The notes: generated by a model not told the origin, from the sequence alone. A stretch of DNA of 40,877 nucleotides from Pseudomonas donghuensis (GCF_000259195.1 NZ_JH650780.1:1-40877), one strand, 5' to 3'; positions 16,010-24,055 are shown, counted from the stretch's first letter. A program made the numbers and translations.

Positions 16010-17506
16010 TCAGACCGGGTGGCCAATCGCCCTGAGGGCCTGCACCAGCGCCTCGACCTTGGCCTCGGCCTGATCCTGGGGCGTGCCGGCAAAGCCGAGC
16101 AGCAGCGCCGGTGGCAAGTAGCGCGTGAGGCAGTAGTCACTCAAGGCGTAGGTATGCACGCCATGCCCGGCCAACTGCCGGGCCAGTGCCTGGTCATCCA
16201 GCTGCGGCGGGAGCCAGGCAATCAGGTGCATGCCGGCTTCGACCGGGGCAACCTGCAAAAAGCCGCCCAGGCGCCGTTGCAGCACCTCCAGCAAGCACTG
16301 CTGGCGGGCCTGGTACAACGTCCGCATGCGGCGGATATGGCCAATGAAGTGGCCTTCACTCATGAAGTCGGCGGTCACTGCCTGCAACAGGGTCGGCGGG
16401 CTGCGGTCGAGCACCGCGCGCAAGGTGCAGAACGGTTCGACCAGTGCCGGGGGCAGAATCACGTAACCCAGGCGCAGGGAAGGGAACAGCACCTTGCTGA
16501 AGGTGCCGACGTAGATCACCCGGTCGCCTCGGTCCATGGCGTACAGCGCCGGCAATTGCCGGCCGCGGTAGCGCAGTTCGCTGTCGCAGTCGTCTTCGAT
16601 GATCCAGCTGCCACTGGCCGCCGCCCAGTCAATCAGTTCCAGGCGCCGGTTGTGGCTGAGGGTCATACCCAGCGGGTGTTGCCGTGACGGGGTGGTGAAC
16701 ACCAGGCGCGCCTCGGGGCATTCGTCAATGGCGTGTTGCACATCGAGGCCCTGATCGTCGATGGGGACGGGCACCACCCGGCAGCCATGGGCCTGAAAGG
16801 CGATACGCGCGGCGATATGACCAGGGTCTTCCATCCATACCGGCTCGTCCGGGTTGAGCAGCAGCATCGCCAGCAGGTTGAAGGCCTGCTGCGCGCCGGA
16901 GACGATCACCACTTGCTCGGCGTTGCAGTCGATACCGCGGGCGTCGAAAACGTACTCGGCAATCGCCTGGCGCAGCGTCTGCAAGCCCTGCAGTTCGCCA
17001 TAACCGAGCATGGCCTTGCTCGGTTTCTGCCCGTGGCGGTTGAGCAGACGCTTCCACAACGTCTGGGGAAAGGCCTCGAAAGCGCCATGACTGGGCAGGA
17101 ACGAGGTCGGTGTATCGGCGCCGCAGTGGGCGTAGGACACCCCGCGAAAATGATCGCTGCGCAGCGACAGCATCGACTGGCTCAGCTCCGAGAGCTTGGG
17201 TGGCGCGGGAGCTTGCAGCTCGGCACCGGCGCTGCGCTGCCACTCGTCACTGACATAGGTGCCAGCGCCGGTACGCGACACCAGGAAGCCCTCGGCAATC
17301 AACTGGTCGAAGGCGTTGAGCAGGGTAATGCGCGAGAGCTGCAATTCCTGGCTCAGGGTCCGCGTCGATGGCAAGCGAATGCCGCCTTGCAGGCGACCGG
17401 TGAGGATCTGCTTGCGGATCTGCAGGTACAGCTGGCGGTAAAGCGGCGTCGCGCTGTCACGGTCCAGTTCAATACCCGAGAACAATAAACCGGCGGGGGA
17501 CTTCAT
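16010..17506 (-). CDS. MocR-type regulator (GntR HTH fused to aminotransferase-like domain)
   Basis: 498 aa from ATG at 17506. The N-terminal GntR winged helix is at about 20-87 (PLYRQLYLQIRKQIL; LPSTRTLSQELQLSR; AEGFLVSRTGAGTYV). The fold-type-I aminotransferase domain runs from about 125 to the end, with the PLP lysine K338 in GTFSKVLFPSLRLGY retained and IIEDDCDSELRY for the pyridine-ring Asp. MocR proteins sense PLP or amines/amino acids (GabR, TauR, PdxR). It lies upstream of the TIM-barrel/MFS genes on the same strand and divergent from the dioxygenase operon, so either could be its target. A TTG one codon upstream is not needed. Confidence 0.93.
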   Translation of the reverse strand: MKSPAGLLFSGIELDRDSATPLYRQLYLQIRKQILTGRLQGGIRLPSTRTLSQELQLSRITLLNAFDQLIAEGFLVSRTGAGTYVSDEWQRSAGAELQAPAPPKLSELSQSMLSLRSDHFRGVSYAHCGADTPTSFLPSHGAFEAFPQTLWKRLLNRHGQKPSKAMLGYGELQGLQTLRQAIAEYVFDARGIDCNAEQVVIVSGAQQAFNLLAMLLLNPDEPVWMEDPGHIAARIAFQAHGCRVVPVPIDDQGLDVQHAIDECPEARLVFTTPSRQHPLGMTLSHNRRLELIDWAAASGSWIIEDDCDSELRYRGRQLPALYAMDRGDRVIYVGTFSKVLFPSLRLGYVILPPALVEPFCTLRAVLDRSPPTLLQAVTADFMSEGHFIGHIRRMRTLYQARQQCLLEVLQRRLGGFLQVAPVEAGMHLIAWLPPQLDDQALARQLAGHGVHTYALSDYCLTRYLPPALLLGFAGTPQDQAEAKVEALVQALRAIGHPV

Positions 17507-17581
17507 CAAGGGCTCGCAGGCACGGAGGAGGGCCTGGCTATGCTACGAGAAAGCCCGCCAGGCAGCCAGCCCACGGGGTTT

Positions 17582-17618
17582 TGTCATCAAATGAAAACAG
17601 CCTGTCGTCCGATGCGAA
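17582..17618 (+). promoter_or_regulatory. tandem AraC-type boxes upstream of the dioxygenase/BKACE operon
   Basis: TGTCATCAAATGAAAA at 17582 and TGTCGTCCGATGCGAA at 17603, same strand, starts 21 bp apart (two helical turns). The first is identical to the box at 25426. A plausible -10 (CATAGA, 17638-17643) lies at the distance expected if the downstream box overlaps -35. The general form TGTC-N6-8-(G)AA resembles half-sites of PF12625-type AraC regulators such as Pseudomonas ArgR. The likely binder is the AraC protein encoded at 24255-25271. Confidence 0.6.
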
Positions 17619-17651
17619 GCACCCGGCAAGCGTTGGGCATAGAGTCCAGTC

Positions 17652-17659
17652 AACAAGAA
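17652..17659 (+). promoter_or_regulatory. AAnAAnAA motif in leader of quinone oxidoreductase gene
   Basis: AACAAGAA matches the Hfq-Crc consensus and lies 37 nt before the ATG at 17696, further from the ribosome-binding site than usual. It also forms the loop of GTCAA-CAAGAA-TTGAC (17649-17664). Confidence 0.3.
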
Positions 17660-17660
17660 T

Positions 17661-17675
17661 TGACGCACTGCGTCA
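17661..17675. promoter_or_regulatory. perfect dyad TGACGC-ACT-GCGTCA
   Basis: A 6-bp perfect inverted repeat with a 3-bp spacer, 20 bp before the ATG at 17696 and downstream of the tandem AraC-type boxes. It could be an operator blocking early elongation or a short mRNA hairpin. Confidence 0.4.
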
Positions 17676-17695
17676 GGATGACTGGAGTGACATGC

Positions 17696-18676
17696 ATGGC
17701 CAAAGTCGTACGCTTCTATGAAACCGGTGGCCCCGAGGTTCTGCGCTATGAGGATGCCGAGGTCGGCGAACCGGGCCCGGGGCAAGTTCGCCTGCGCCAG
17801 GTGGCGGTGGGCCTGAACTACGCTGACACCTATTTTCGCAACGGCACCTACCCGATCGCGCTGCCCAACGGCATGGGCGTGGAAGCCTCCGGGGTGGTAC
17901 AGGCGGTCGGCGAGGGCGTGACCCAGGTCGCGGTCGGCGACCGGGTGACCTATACCGGCTTTCTCAACACCCTCGGCGCCTACTGCACCGAGCGCCTGAT
18001 CCCGGCGGCGGCGCTGATCAAGCTGCCGGAAACCATCGCCTTCGAAACCGCGGCGGCGATGACCATGCGCGGCCTGACCTCGGCCTACCTGATGCGCCGC
18101 CTGTACGACTTCAAGCCCGGTGACACGATTTTGCTCCACGCTGCCGCCGGTGGCGTGGGCCTGATCGTTTCCCAGTGGGCGCGCCTGCTCGGCCTGACGG
18201 TGATCGGCACCGTGTCCACCGAGGCCAAGGCCGAAGTGGCCCGCGCCCATGGTTGCAGCCACACCATCAACTACAGCCATGAAGACGTGGCCAAGCGCGT
18301 GCGCGAGCTCACCGACGGCGTTGGCGTCAACGTGGTGTTCGACAGCGTCGGCAAGAGCACCTTCATGGCCTCGCTGGACTCGCTCAAGCGCCGCGGCCTG
18401 ATGGTCTGCGTCGGCACCGCCTCGGGCAGCATCACGCCGTTCGACCCGCAGATCCTGGCGATCAAAGGCTCGTTGCAGCTGACCCGTCCGGCGCTGGCCG
18501 ACTACATCGCAGATCCGGCCGAGAAGGCCGACCTTGCCGGCGAGCTGTTCGAGCATGTCAGCAGCGGGCGGATCAAGATCGAGATCAACCAGCACTATGC
18601 GTTGCAGGACGCGGTCCAGGCCCACCGTGACCTGGAAGCACGCAAGACCACCGGTTCGTCGATCTTCGTCATCTGA
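17696..18676 (+). CDS. quinone oxidoreductase / zinc-less medium-chain dehydrogenase
   Basis: 326 aa, the usual QorA/zeta-crystallin length. The GroES-like N-terminal domain (about 1-125) contains VGLNYADTYFRNG; the Rossmann domain contains the NADPH-binding motif AAAGGVGLIVSQWA at about 146-159. No zinc-binding cysteine set is visible. The enzyme should reduce quinones or enones with NADPH. The start is ATG at 17696 with GGAGTG 7-8 nt upstream; the frame is open to 17540 but that part overlies the regulatory sites. It is the first gene of a run of seven on this strand and leads the dioxygenase by 13 nt. Confidence 0.92.
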   Translation: MAKVVRFYETGGPEVLRYEDAEVGEPGPGQVRLRQVAVGLNYADTYFRNGTYPIALPNGMGVEASGVVQAVGEGVTQVAVGDRVTYTGFLNTLGAYCTERLIPAAALIKLPETIAFETAAAMTMRGLTSAYLMRRLYDFKPGDTILLHAAAGGVGLIVSQWARLLGLTVIGTVSTEAKAEVARAHGCSHTINYSHEDVAKRVRELTDGVGVNVVFDSVGKSTFMASLDSLKRRGLMVCVGTASGSITPFDPQILAIKGSLQLTRPALADYIADPAEKADLAGELFEHVSSGRIKIEINQHYALQDAVQAHRDLEARKTTGSSIFVI

Positions 18677-18689
18677 AGAGGGCAACAGC

Positions 18690-19538
18690 ATGCACATCGA
18701 ACAACTGACCTGCGCCATCGGTGCCGAAGTCATCGGGGTCAACCTGGCAGATGCGATTCATGATGACGACCTGTTCGAGCAACTGCGTGCGCAGTTGCTC
18801 AAGCACCGGGTGCTGTTCTTGCGCGACCAGAACATCACGCGCGCCGAGCACGTGGCCTTTGCCAGTCGCTTCGGCGAGCTGGAGGACCACCCGGTGGCCG
18901 GCAGCGACCCCGAGCACCCGGGCCTGGTACAGATCTACAAGCGCCCGGACCAGCCGGCCGATCGCTACGAAAACGCCTGGCACACCGACGCCACCTGGCG
19001 CGAGGCACCGCCCATGGGCTGCGTGTTGCGCTGCCTGGAATGCCCGCCGGTAGGCGGCGACACTATGTGGGCGAATATGGTGCTGGCTTACCAGAACCTG
19101 CCAGAGGAGGTGAAGGTCAAGATCGAGGGCCTGCGTGCCCGGCACAGCATCGAGGCCAGTTTTGGCGCCGCCATGACGCTGGAAAAACGCCTGGCGCTCA
19201 AGGCGCAGTTCCCCGATGCCGAGCACCCGGTGGTGCGCACCCACCCGCAAACGGGCGAGCAGGTGCTGTTCGTCAACGCCTTCACCACCCACTTCAGCAA
19301 CTACCACACGCCGCAGCGGGTGCGTTTCGGCCAGGATGCCAACCCCGGTGCCAGCGATCTGCTGCGCTACCTGATCAGCCAGGCCTACCTGCCCGAATAC
19401 CAGGTGCGCTGGCGCTGGAAACCCAACAGCGTGGCGATCTGGGATAACCGCAGCACCCAGCACTACGCGGTGATGGACTACCCGCCTTGTCACCGCAAGA
19501 TGGAGCGCGCCGGAATCAAGGGCGATCGCACCTTCTGA
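18690..19538 (+). CDS. TauD/TfdA-family Fe(II)/2-oxoglutarate dioxygenase
   Basis: 282 aa. The 2-His-1-Asp iron site is H98-x-D100 (AWHTDATW) and H258 (WDNRSTQHYAVMDY); the 2-oxoglutarate Arg is R269 or R273 in HRKMERAGIKGD. An Asn at 95 and His at 67 fall where E. coli TauD has substrate contacts, so the fold and pocket resemble the sulfonate/alkyl-acid branch, but this does not prove taurine as substrate. The start ATG at 18690 follows AAGAGGG by 7 nt. Family reactions hydroxylate a carbon next to a leaving group (sulfonate, aryloxy, sulfate ester). It sits between the quinone oxidoreductase and BKACE genes. Confidence 0.93.
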   Translation: MHIEQLTCAIGAEVIGVNLADAIHDDDLFEQLRAQLLKHRVLFLRDQNITRAEHVAFASRFGELEDHPVAGSDPEHPGLVQIYKRPDQPADRYENAWHTDATWREAPPMGCVLRCLECPPVGGDTMWANMVLAYQNLPEEVKVKIEGLRARHSIEASFGAAMTLEKRLALKAQFPDAEHPVVRTHPQTGEQVLFVNAFTTHFSNYHTPQRVRFGQDANPGASDLLRYLISQAYLPEYQVRWRWKPNSVAIWDNRSTQHYAVMDYPPCHRKMERAGIKGDRTF

Positions 19539-19559
19539 GCGCCTGCAACACCCCAGGAC

Positions 19560-19567
19560 AATAACAA
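19560..19567 (+). promoter_or_regulatory. Crc/Hfq-type CA motif before BKACE gene
   Basis: AATAACAA fits AAnAAnAA and lies just upstream of the GAGGA ribosome-binding site of the gene at 19584. Confidence 0.45.
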
Positions 19568-19583
19568 GACCGAGGACTACAGC

Positions 19584-20636
19584 ATGCAATTCTTCGACGA
19601 TTCGTTGCACCCGGAAAACATGGAAAAAGTGGTGATCACCGTGGCCCCGTACGGCCCGGAATGGATGCCCGAGGACTTTCCCGAAGACATTCCGCTGACC
19701 ATGGACGAACAGGTGCAAAAGGCGGTCGATTGCTATGAGGCCGGTGCCACTGTGCTCCACCTGCACGTGCGCGAACTGGACGGCAAGGGCTCCAAGCGCC
19801 TGTCGAAATTCAACGAACTGATTGCCGGCGTGCGCGAGGCGGTGCCGCAGATGATCATCCAGGTTGGCGGCTCGATCTCGTTCGCCCCGGAAAGCGATGG
19901 CGAGGCGGCCAAGTGGCTGTCCGACGACACCCGGCACATGCTCGCGGAGCTGACGCCCAAGCCCGACCAGGTCACCGTGGCGATCAACACCACGCAGATG
20001 AACATCATGGAGTTGCTGTACCCGCAGTACCTGGAAGGCACCTCCCTGGCCCATCCGGCGATCCAGGCCGCCTACAGCGAAATGACCGTACCGGCCGGTC
20101 CCGCCTGGGTGCGCGAACACCTGCGCCGTTTGCAGGCGAGCGGTATCCAGCCGCATTTCCAGCTGACCGGCATGCACGCCCTGGAAACCCTCGAACGCAT
20201 TGTGCGCAAGGGTGACTACATGGGCCCGCTGAACCTGACCTGGATCGGCATTGGCGGCGGTTTCGACGGGCCCAACCCGTTCAACTTCTTCAACTTCATT
20301 CACCGGGCGCCCAACGGCTGCACGCTGACCGCCGAATCGTTGCTGAAAAACGTCCTGCCGTTCAACACCATGGCCCTGGCCATGGGCTTGCACCCGCGTT
20401 GCGGCAACGAAGACACCATCATCGACCAGCACGGCAAGCGCTTCGGTTCGGTGCAGCAGATCCAGCAGACCGTGCGCGTGGCCCATGAACTGGGCCGCGA
20501 GATCGCCAACGGCAAGGAGGCGCGGGCCATCTACCGCATTGGCGAGCAGTACAGCAGCATCGAGCAGACCCTCAAAGCCAACGGCATGGCGCCCAACCGC
20601 CAGCCAGGCCAGAAAGGTGTGCCGCAGCGCGCCTGA
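19584..20636 (+). CDS. BKACE family (3-keto-5-aminohexanoate cleavage-type) enzyme
   Basis: 350 aa DUF849 TIM barrel. Zn ligands H59-x-H61 lie in VLHLHVRE and a third ligand probably in the segment NEDTII at about 275-280. GGSISF and HPRCGNEDT match the family core. BKACE enzymes condense a beta-keto acid with acetyl-CoA to give acetoacetate and a new acyl-CoA. It is longer than usual (about 270-310 aa), with a 13-residue N-terminal lead before MEKVVITVAPYG and a C-terminal tail NRQPGQKGVPQRA. The acyl-CoA product could feed the acyl-CoA dehydrogenase of the neighbouring co-regulated operon. The keto-acid side chain is not predictable. Confidence 0.92.
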   Translation: MQFFDDSLHPENMEKVVITVAPYGPEWMPEDFPEDIPLTMDEQVQKAVDCYEAGATVLHLHVRELDGKGSKRLSKFNELIAGVREAVPQMIIQVGGSISFAPESDGEAAKWLSDDTRHMLAELTPKPDQVTVAINTTQMNIMELLYPQYLEGTSLAHPAIQAAYSEMTVPAGPAWVREHLRRLQASGIQPHFQLTGMHALETLERIVRKGDYMGPLNLTWIGIGGGFDGPNPFNFFNFIHRAPNGCTLTAESLLKNVLPFNTMALAMGLHPRCGNEDTIIDQHGKRFGSVQQIQQTVRVAHELGREIANGKEARAIYRIGEQYSSIEQTLKANGMAPNRQPGQKGVPQRA

Positions 20637-20646
20637 TTGGACAGGT

Positions 20647-20668
20647 CCGGCACGCTTGTGCGAGCCGG
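20647..20668 (+). other. stem-loop in the BKACE-MFS gap
   Basis: CCGGCACGC-TTGT-GCGAGCCGG forms an 8-bp stem with one A-A mismatch starting 10 nt after the BKACE stop. No U-run follows, so it is more likely an mRNA-stabilising or partial attenuating hairpin than a terminator. The remainder of the 122-bp gap holds AAnAAnAA motifs and the MFS ribosome-binding site. Confidence 0.4.
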
Positions 20669-20711
20669 GCCGCCGATCCGCAGCGCTGTCCGTCGGGCTT
20701 TTCAGCTTTTC

Positions 20712-20728
20712 AATAAAAACAAGAACAA
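20712..20728 (+). promoter_or_regulatory. overlapping AAnAAnAA motifs before MFS gene
   Basis: AATAAAAA (20712), AACAAGAA (20718) and AAGAACAA (20721) each fit the Hfq-Crc consensus. They lie about 20-35 nt before the AGGAGG of the gene at 20759, so a less direct position than the motifs at other genes here. Confidence 0.35.
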
Positions 20729-20758
20729 GACTCACGCCAGACAACCACAGGAGGCAGC

Positions 20759-22075
20759 ATGGCCGCCTATCTTGCCAATGCCACAGACGATGGCGCCGAC
20801 ACTTCACGGGGCATTCCACGGCGTTATGCCTGGATTGTCTTCGCCTTGACCTTCGGCCTGCTGATTTCCGACTACATGTCGCGGCAGGTGCTCAACGCCG
20901 TATTCCCGCTGCTCAAGGCCGAATGGGCCCTGAGCGACAGCCAGTTGGGCCTGCTCAGCGGCATTGTCGCGCTGATGGTCGGGCTGCTGACTTTCCCCTT
21001 GTCGCTGCTGGCCGACCGCTTCGGGCGGATCCGCAGCCTGGTGCTGATGGCCGTGCTCTGGAGCCTGGCAACCCTCGGCTGCGCCCTGGCCGACAACTAC
21101 CCGCAAATGTTTGCCGCACGCTTTCTGGTCGGCGTCGGAGAGGCCGCCTACGGCAGCGTCGGCATCGCCGTGGTGGTGTCGGTGTTCCCCCGTGACATGC
21201 GCGCCACCCTGGCCGGAGCCTTCATGGCCGGCGGCATGTTCGGCTCGGTGCTGGGCATGGCCCTGGGCGGCTTGATGGCCCAGCACTTCGGCTGGCGCTG
21301 GGCGTTTGCCGGCATGGCCTTGTTCGGCCTGTTGCTGGCATTGCTGTACCCGCTGATCGTCAAGGAGGCAAAGATCGCTCCCCAGCGTGTGCAGGCTGCC
21401 GCCGACAAGGTCAGCCGGCCACTGCATACCCTGTACGGCAGCCGTTCGGTGATCGCCGCCTATGTCGGCAGCGGTTTGCAGTTGTTCGTCGGCGGCACGG
21501 TGATCGTCTGGATGCCCAGCTACCTGAACCGCTACTACGCCATGAGCACCGACCAGGCCGGGGTGGTGGCCGCCATCATCGTGCTGTGCAGCGGCATCGG
21601 CATGATCCTCTGCGCCATGCTTTGCGACCGCCTGGGCCGCCAGCGTCCGGACCGCAAGATCAGCCTGGCCATCGGCTATTGCCTGGGCAGTTGCCTGTTG
21701 CTGTCGCTGGCCTTCGCGCTGCCGTCGGGCACCGCGCAACTGGTGCTGATCTGCCTGGGGATGATGGTTGCCGCCGGCACCAACGGGCCGTCCAGCGCCA
21801 TGGTCGCCAACCTGACTCATTACTCGGTGCACGGCACGGCGTTCGCCACCCTGACCCTGGCCAACAACCTGCTTGGCCTGGCGACCGGGCCGCTGATCAC
21901 CGGCCGGGTGTCCGACCTGATCGGCCTGCATGGCGCCTTCCAGCTGGTGCCGTTGATCAGCATCGGCGCCGCGGCGGTGTTCTTCATCGCCAAGCGGCAT
22001 TACCACCATGACATGGCCCGCCTGGACAACCCGCACGCGGTTGAGCCTGGTGCGGCCCGGGAGTTGAAACCGTGA
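20759..22075 (+). CDS. MFS permease of the dioxygenase/BKACE operon
   Basis: 438 aa with about twelve membrane helices. The loop 2-3 motif is LLADRFGRIRSLVLM; the N-terminus (IPRRYAWIVFALTFGLLISDYMSRQV) resembles MFS organic-acid carriers that start with a cytoplasmic tail of about 25 residues and an Asp in helix 1. A strong AGGAGG precedes the ATG. Placement after BKACE in a catabolic operon suggests uptake of the pathway substrate or a water-soluble intermediate. The end overlaps the next gene by 4 nt. Confidence 0.92.
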   Translation: MAAYLANATDDGADTSRGIPRRYAWIVFALTFGLLISDYMSRQVLNAVFPLLKAEWALSDSQLGLLSGIVALMVGLLTFPLSLLADRFGRIRSLVLMAVLWSLATLGCALADNYPQMFAARFLVGVGEAAYGSVGIAVVVSVFPRDMRATLAGAFMAGGMFGSVLGMALGGLMAQHFGWRWAFAGMALFGLLLALLYPLIVKEAKIAPQRVQAAADKVSRPLHTLYGSRSVIAAYVGSGLQLFVGGTVIVWMPSYLNRYYAMSTDQAGVVAAIIVLCSGIGMILCAMLCDRLGRQRPDRKISLAIGYCLGSCLLLSLAFALPSGTAQLVLICLGMMVAAGTNGPSSAMVANLTHYSVHGTAFATLTLANNLLGLATGPLITGRVSDLIGLHGAFQLVPLISIGAAAVFFIAKRHYHHDMARLDNPHAVEPGAARELKP

Positions 22076-22725
22076 AGCACGTGCTGTCGATCGAAGTGTT
22101 CTTCGACTTTATCTGCCCCTGGTGCCTGATCGGCCAGGCTCATCTGCAACGGGCCCTTGAGCAGTTGCGGCGCGAGCAGCCGGAAGTTGAGGTGAGTCTG
22201 CACTGGCGCGGGGTGCAACTGCTGCCGCAGATGGCCAGGACCGGCCAGCCGTTCGAGGCGTTCTACCGCAAGCGCCTGGGCAGTGATGAGGCAGTACGCC
22301 TGCGCCAGGCGCAGGTGCGCGCCGCCGCCGAGGCGGCAGGGGTGGATATCGATTTTTCCCGTATCAGTCGCATGCCCAATACCGCCGACGCCCACCGCTT
22401 GCTGCAGCGCGCCGTGGCGCTGGGCTCGCCGGAACAGGCCCAAGCCCTGCTGGCCAGGCTGTTTGCCGCCTACTTTCAGCAGGGCAAGGACCTGGGCGAT
22501 CCGATTACCTTGCTGCACATCGCCCGCGCCTGTGGCCTGGAGCCGGCCCAGGTTGCCGATTGCCTGCGCGGCGATGCCAGCCCGTTCATTGGCGCCAATG
22601 ACCGCGCCGCCGATGGCGTGCCGTGTTTCCGTTTCAATCAGCGCCTGCGGGTGTCGGGCGCGCAGCCGGTCGCGGTGCTGCTGCAGGCCATGGGCGACGC
22701 CCTGGAAGAGGCGGCCCCGGCATGA
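22072..22725 (+). CDS. DsbA-family oxidoreductase (FrnE-like)
   Basis: 217 aa cytoplasmic thioredoxin-fold protein with active site C15-P-W-C18 in FFDFICPWCLIG, an inserted helical domain and the cis-proline segment DGVPCFRFNQ. There is no signal peptide, unlike periplasmic DsbA; this fits the FrnE / polyketide-type subfamily. The start is GTG at 22072, overlapping the MFS stop (GTGA), with GGGAG upstream. FrnE-type proteins act as disulfide oxidoreductases, and relatives isomerise glutathione-linked aromatics. Its role next to a Rieske protein and a dioxygenase is not known. Confidence 0.9.
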   Translation: MKHVLSIEVFFDFICPWCLIGQAHLQRALEQLRREQPEVEVSLHWRGVQLLPQMARTGQPFEAFYRKRLGSDEAVRLRQAQVRAAAEAAGVDIDFSRISRMPNTADAHRLLQRAVALGSPEQAQALLARLFAAYFQQGKDLGDPITLLHIARACGLEPAQVADCLRGDASPFIGANDRAADGVPCFRFNQRLRVSGAQPVAVLLQAMGDALEEAAPA

Positions 22726-23048
22726 GCCTGCGCTATCCGGTACCGGCCGACAAAGTGCCGGCGCGTGGCGGGCGGGTGCTGCTCGAATGGCAAGGCAGGA
22801 GCGTGGCGCTGTTCAACGTCGCTGACACCTTTTACGCCATCGACGACAGTTGCCCGCACCAGGGCGCCTCGCTGTGCGGCGGGCGCCTGGACGGGCGGGT
22901 GATCCAGTGCTGCGCCCATGGCCTGCGCTTTGATCTGGCCAGCGGCTACTTGCTCAACTCCAATCAACTCAAGGTTGCCAGCTACCCGGTCGAGCGCCAG
23001 GGCGAGCAACTGTTCATCGTTTTAGCGTGCAAGGAACCGGGCCAATGA
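22722..23048 (+). CDS. Rieske [2Fe-2S] ferredoxin-like protein
   Basis: 108 aa with the Rieske cluster motif C44-P-H46 ... C63-C-A-H66-G, spacing of 16 residues between, as in soluble Rieske ferredoxins (bphF/NirD-like). There is no membrane anchor. It overlaps the preceding and following genes by 4 nt each (ATGA), so it is tightly coupled. Rieske ferredoxins usually carry electrons to a ring-hydroxylating oxygenase; none is encoded in this window, where the only oxygenase is the 2-oxoglutarate enzyme, which needs no ferredoxin. Its partner is therefore unknown. Confidence 0.92.
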   Translation: MSLRYPVPADKVPARGGRVLLEWQGRSVALFNVADTFYAIDDSCPHQGASLCGGRLDGRVIQCCAHGLRFDLASGYLLNSNQLKVASYPVERQGEQLFIVLACKEPGQ

Positions 23049-24055
23049 GCGTGATCGCAATTACCGCCGTCAATCTTCGAGCCCGGGAACTGGCGCCGGG
23101 CTTTATCGTCAGCCTGATCGCCGCGGCGGCGGCCAGCTTTCTCAGTGAGCACTATGATGCCCCGGTGATGCTGTTTGCCTTGTTGCTGGGCATGGCCCTG
23201 AACTTTCTTGCGGCCGATGGCCGTTGCAAGGCCGGGATTGAATTTACCGCGCGCACGGTGTTGCGCCTGGGGGTGGCGCTGCTGGGCATGCGCATTACCC
23301 TGAGCCAGATCGCCAGCCTGGGCTGGAAACCGGTGGCGCTGGTGGTGATCTTGGTGGTGGTGACCATCCTGGTTTCAGTAGTGGCCGCCCGTGCCCTGGG
23401 CTTTCAGCGCTTGTTCGGCATGCTTACCGGCGGTGCCACGGCGATCTGCGGTGCATCGGCGGCCCTGGCCCTGGCCGCGGCCTTGCCCCAGCATCCGCAG
23501 AAAGAGCGCGCCACCTTGTTTACCGTGATCGGCGTGTCAGCACTGTCGACCCTGGCGATGATCGTCTACCCGATGATTGCCGGCTGGCTGCAGTTGTCGC
23601 CGCAGCAGGCCGGGGTGTTTCTCGGCGCGACCATTCATGATGTGGCGCAGGTGGTGGGCGCGGGGTACAGCATGTCTACCGAGACCGGGGATGTGGCCAC
23701 CGTGGTCAAGCTGATGCGCGTGGGCATGTTGCTGCCGGTGATTGTCTGTGCGGCGATGATCACCCGCCGCGCCGGCGGCGATGCCAGTGGGCAGCGACCG
23801 CCATTGTTACCGTGGTTTGCCGTCGGTTTCGTGTTGCTGGCCTGCATCAACAGTACCGGCTGGGTGTCGGCGGCCGTGCAGGGCGGGGTCAATGACCTGT
23901 CGCGCTGGTGCCTGGTGGTGGCGATCAGTGCCCTGGGCATGAAGACTCAGCTCAAGGAGCTGGCGGCGGTGGGCCTCAAGCCGATTGCGCTGATGGTCGG
24001 GGAGACGGTGTTTCTGGTGTTGCTGGTGCTGGCGTTGATGCACTGGGGGTTGTAG
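23045..24055 (+). CDS. YeiH-type (UPF0324) putative sulfate exporter family membrane protein
   Basis: 336 aa, about ten to eleven membrane helices. Family features are LRLGVALLGMRITLSQI, GGATAICGASAALALAAAL and GATIHDVAQVVGAGYSMS. The start ATG at 23045 overlaps the Rieske stop by 4 nt; an upstream in-frame extension to 23027 lies inside the Rieske gene. The annotation as sulfate exporter is by family and weakly supported experimentally. Beside a TauD-like enzyme it would fit removal of sulfite or sulfate from a sulfonate, but this is inference. It closes the operon: a REPIN follows 36 bp later. Confidence 0.9.
   Translation: MSVIAITAVNLRARELAPGFIVSLIAAAAASFLSEHYDAPVMLFALLLGMALNFLAADGRCKAGIEFTARTVLRLGVALLGMRITLSQIASLGWKPVALVVILVVVTILVSVVAARALGFQRLFGMLTGGATAICGASAALALAAALPQHPQKERATLFTVIGVSALSTLAMIVYPMIAGWLQLSPQQAGVFLGATIHDVAQVVGAGYSMSTETGDVATVVKLMRVGMLLPVIVCAAMITRRAGGDASGQRPPLLPWFAVGFVLLACINSTGWVSAAVQGGVNDLSRWCLVVAISALGMKTQLKELAAVGLKPIALMVGETVFLVLLVLALMHWGL

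Noticed and set aside
18669..20819. 716-aa open frame on the minus strand opposite the dioxygenase and BKACE genes
   Set aside because: It is antisense to two genes with intact catalytic motifs and proper ribosome-binding sites. Long antisense frames are expected in GC-rich DNA with strong third-position bias; its His/Gly/Arg-rich composition is typical of such shadows.
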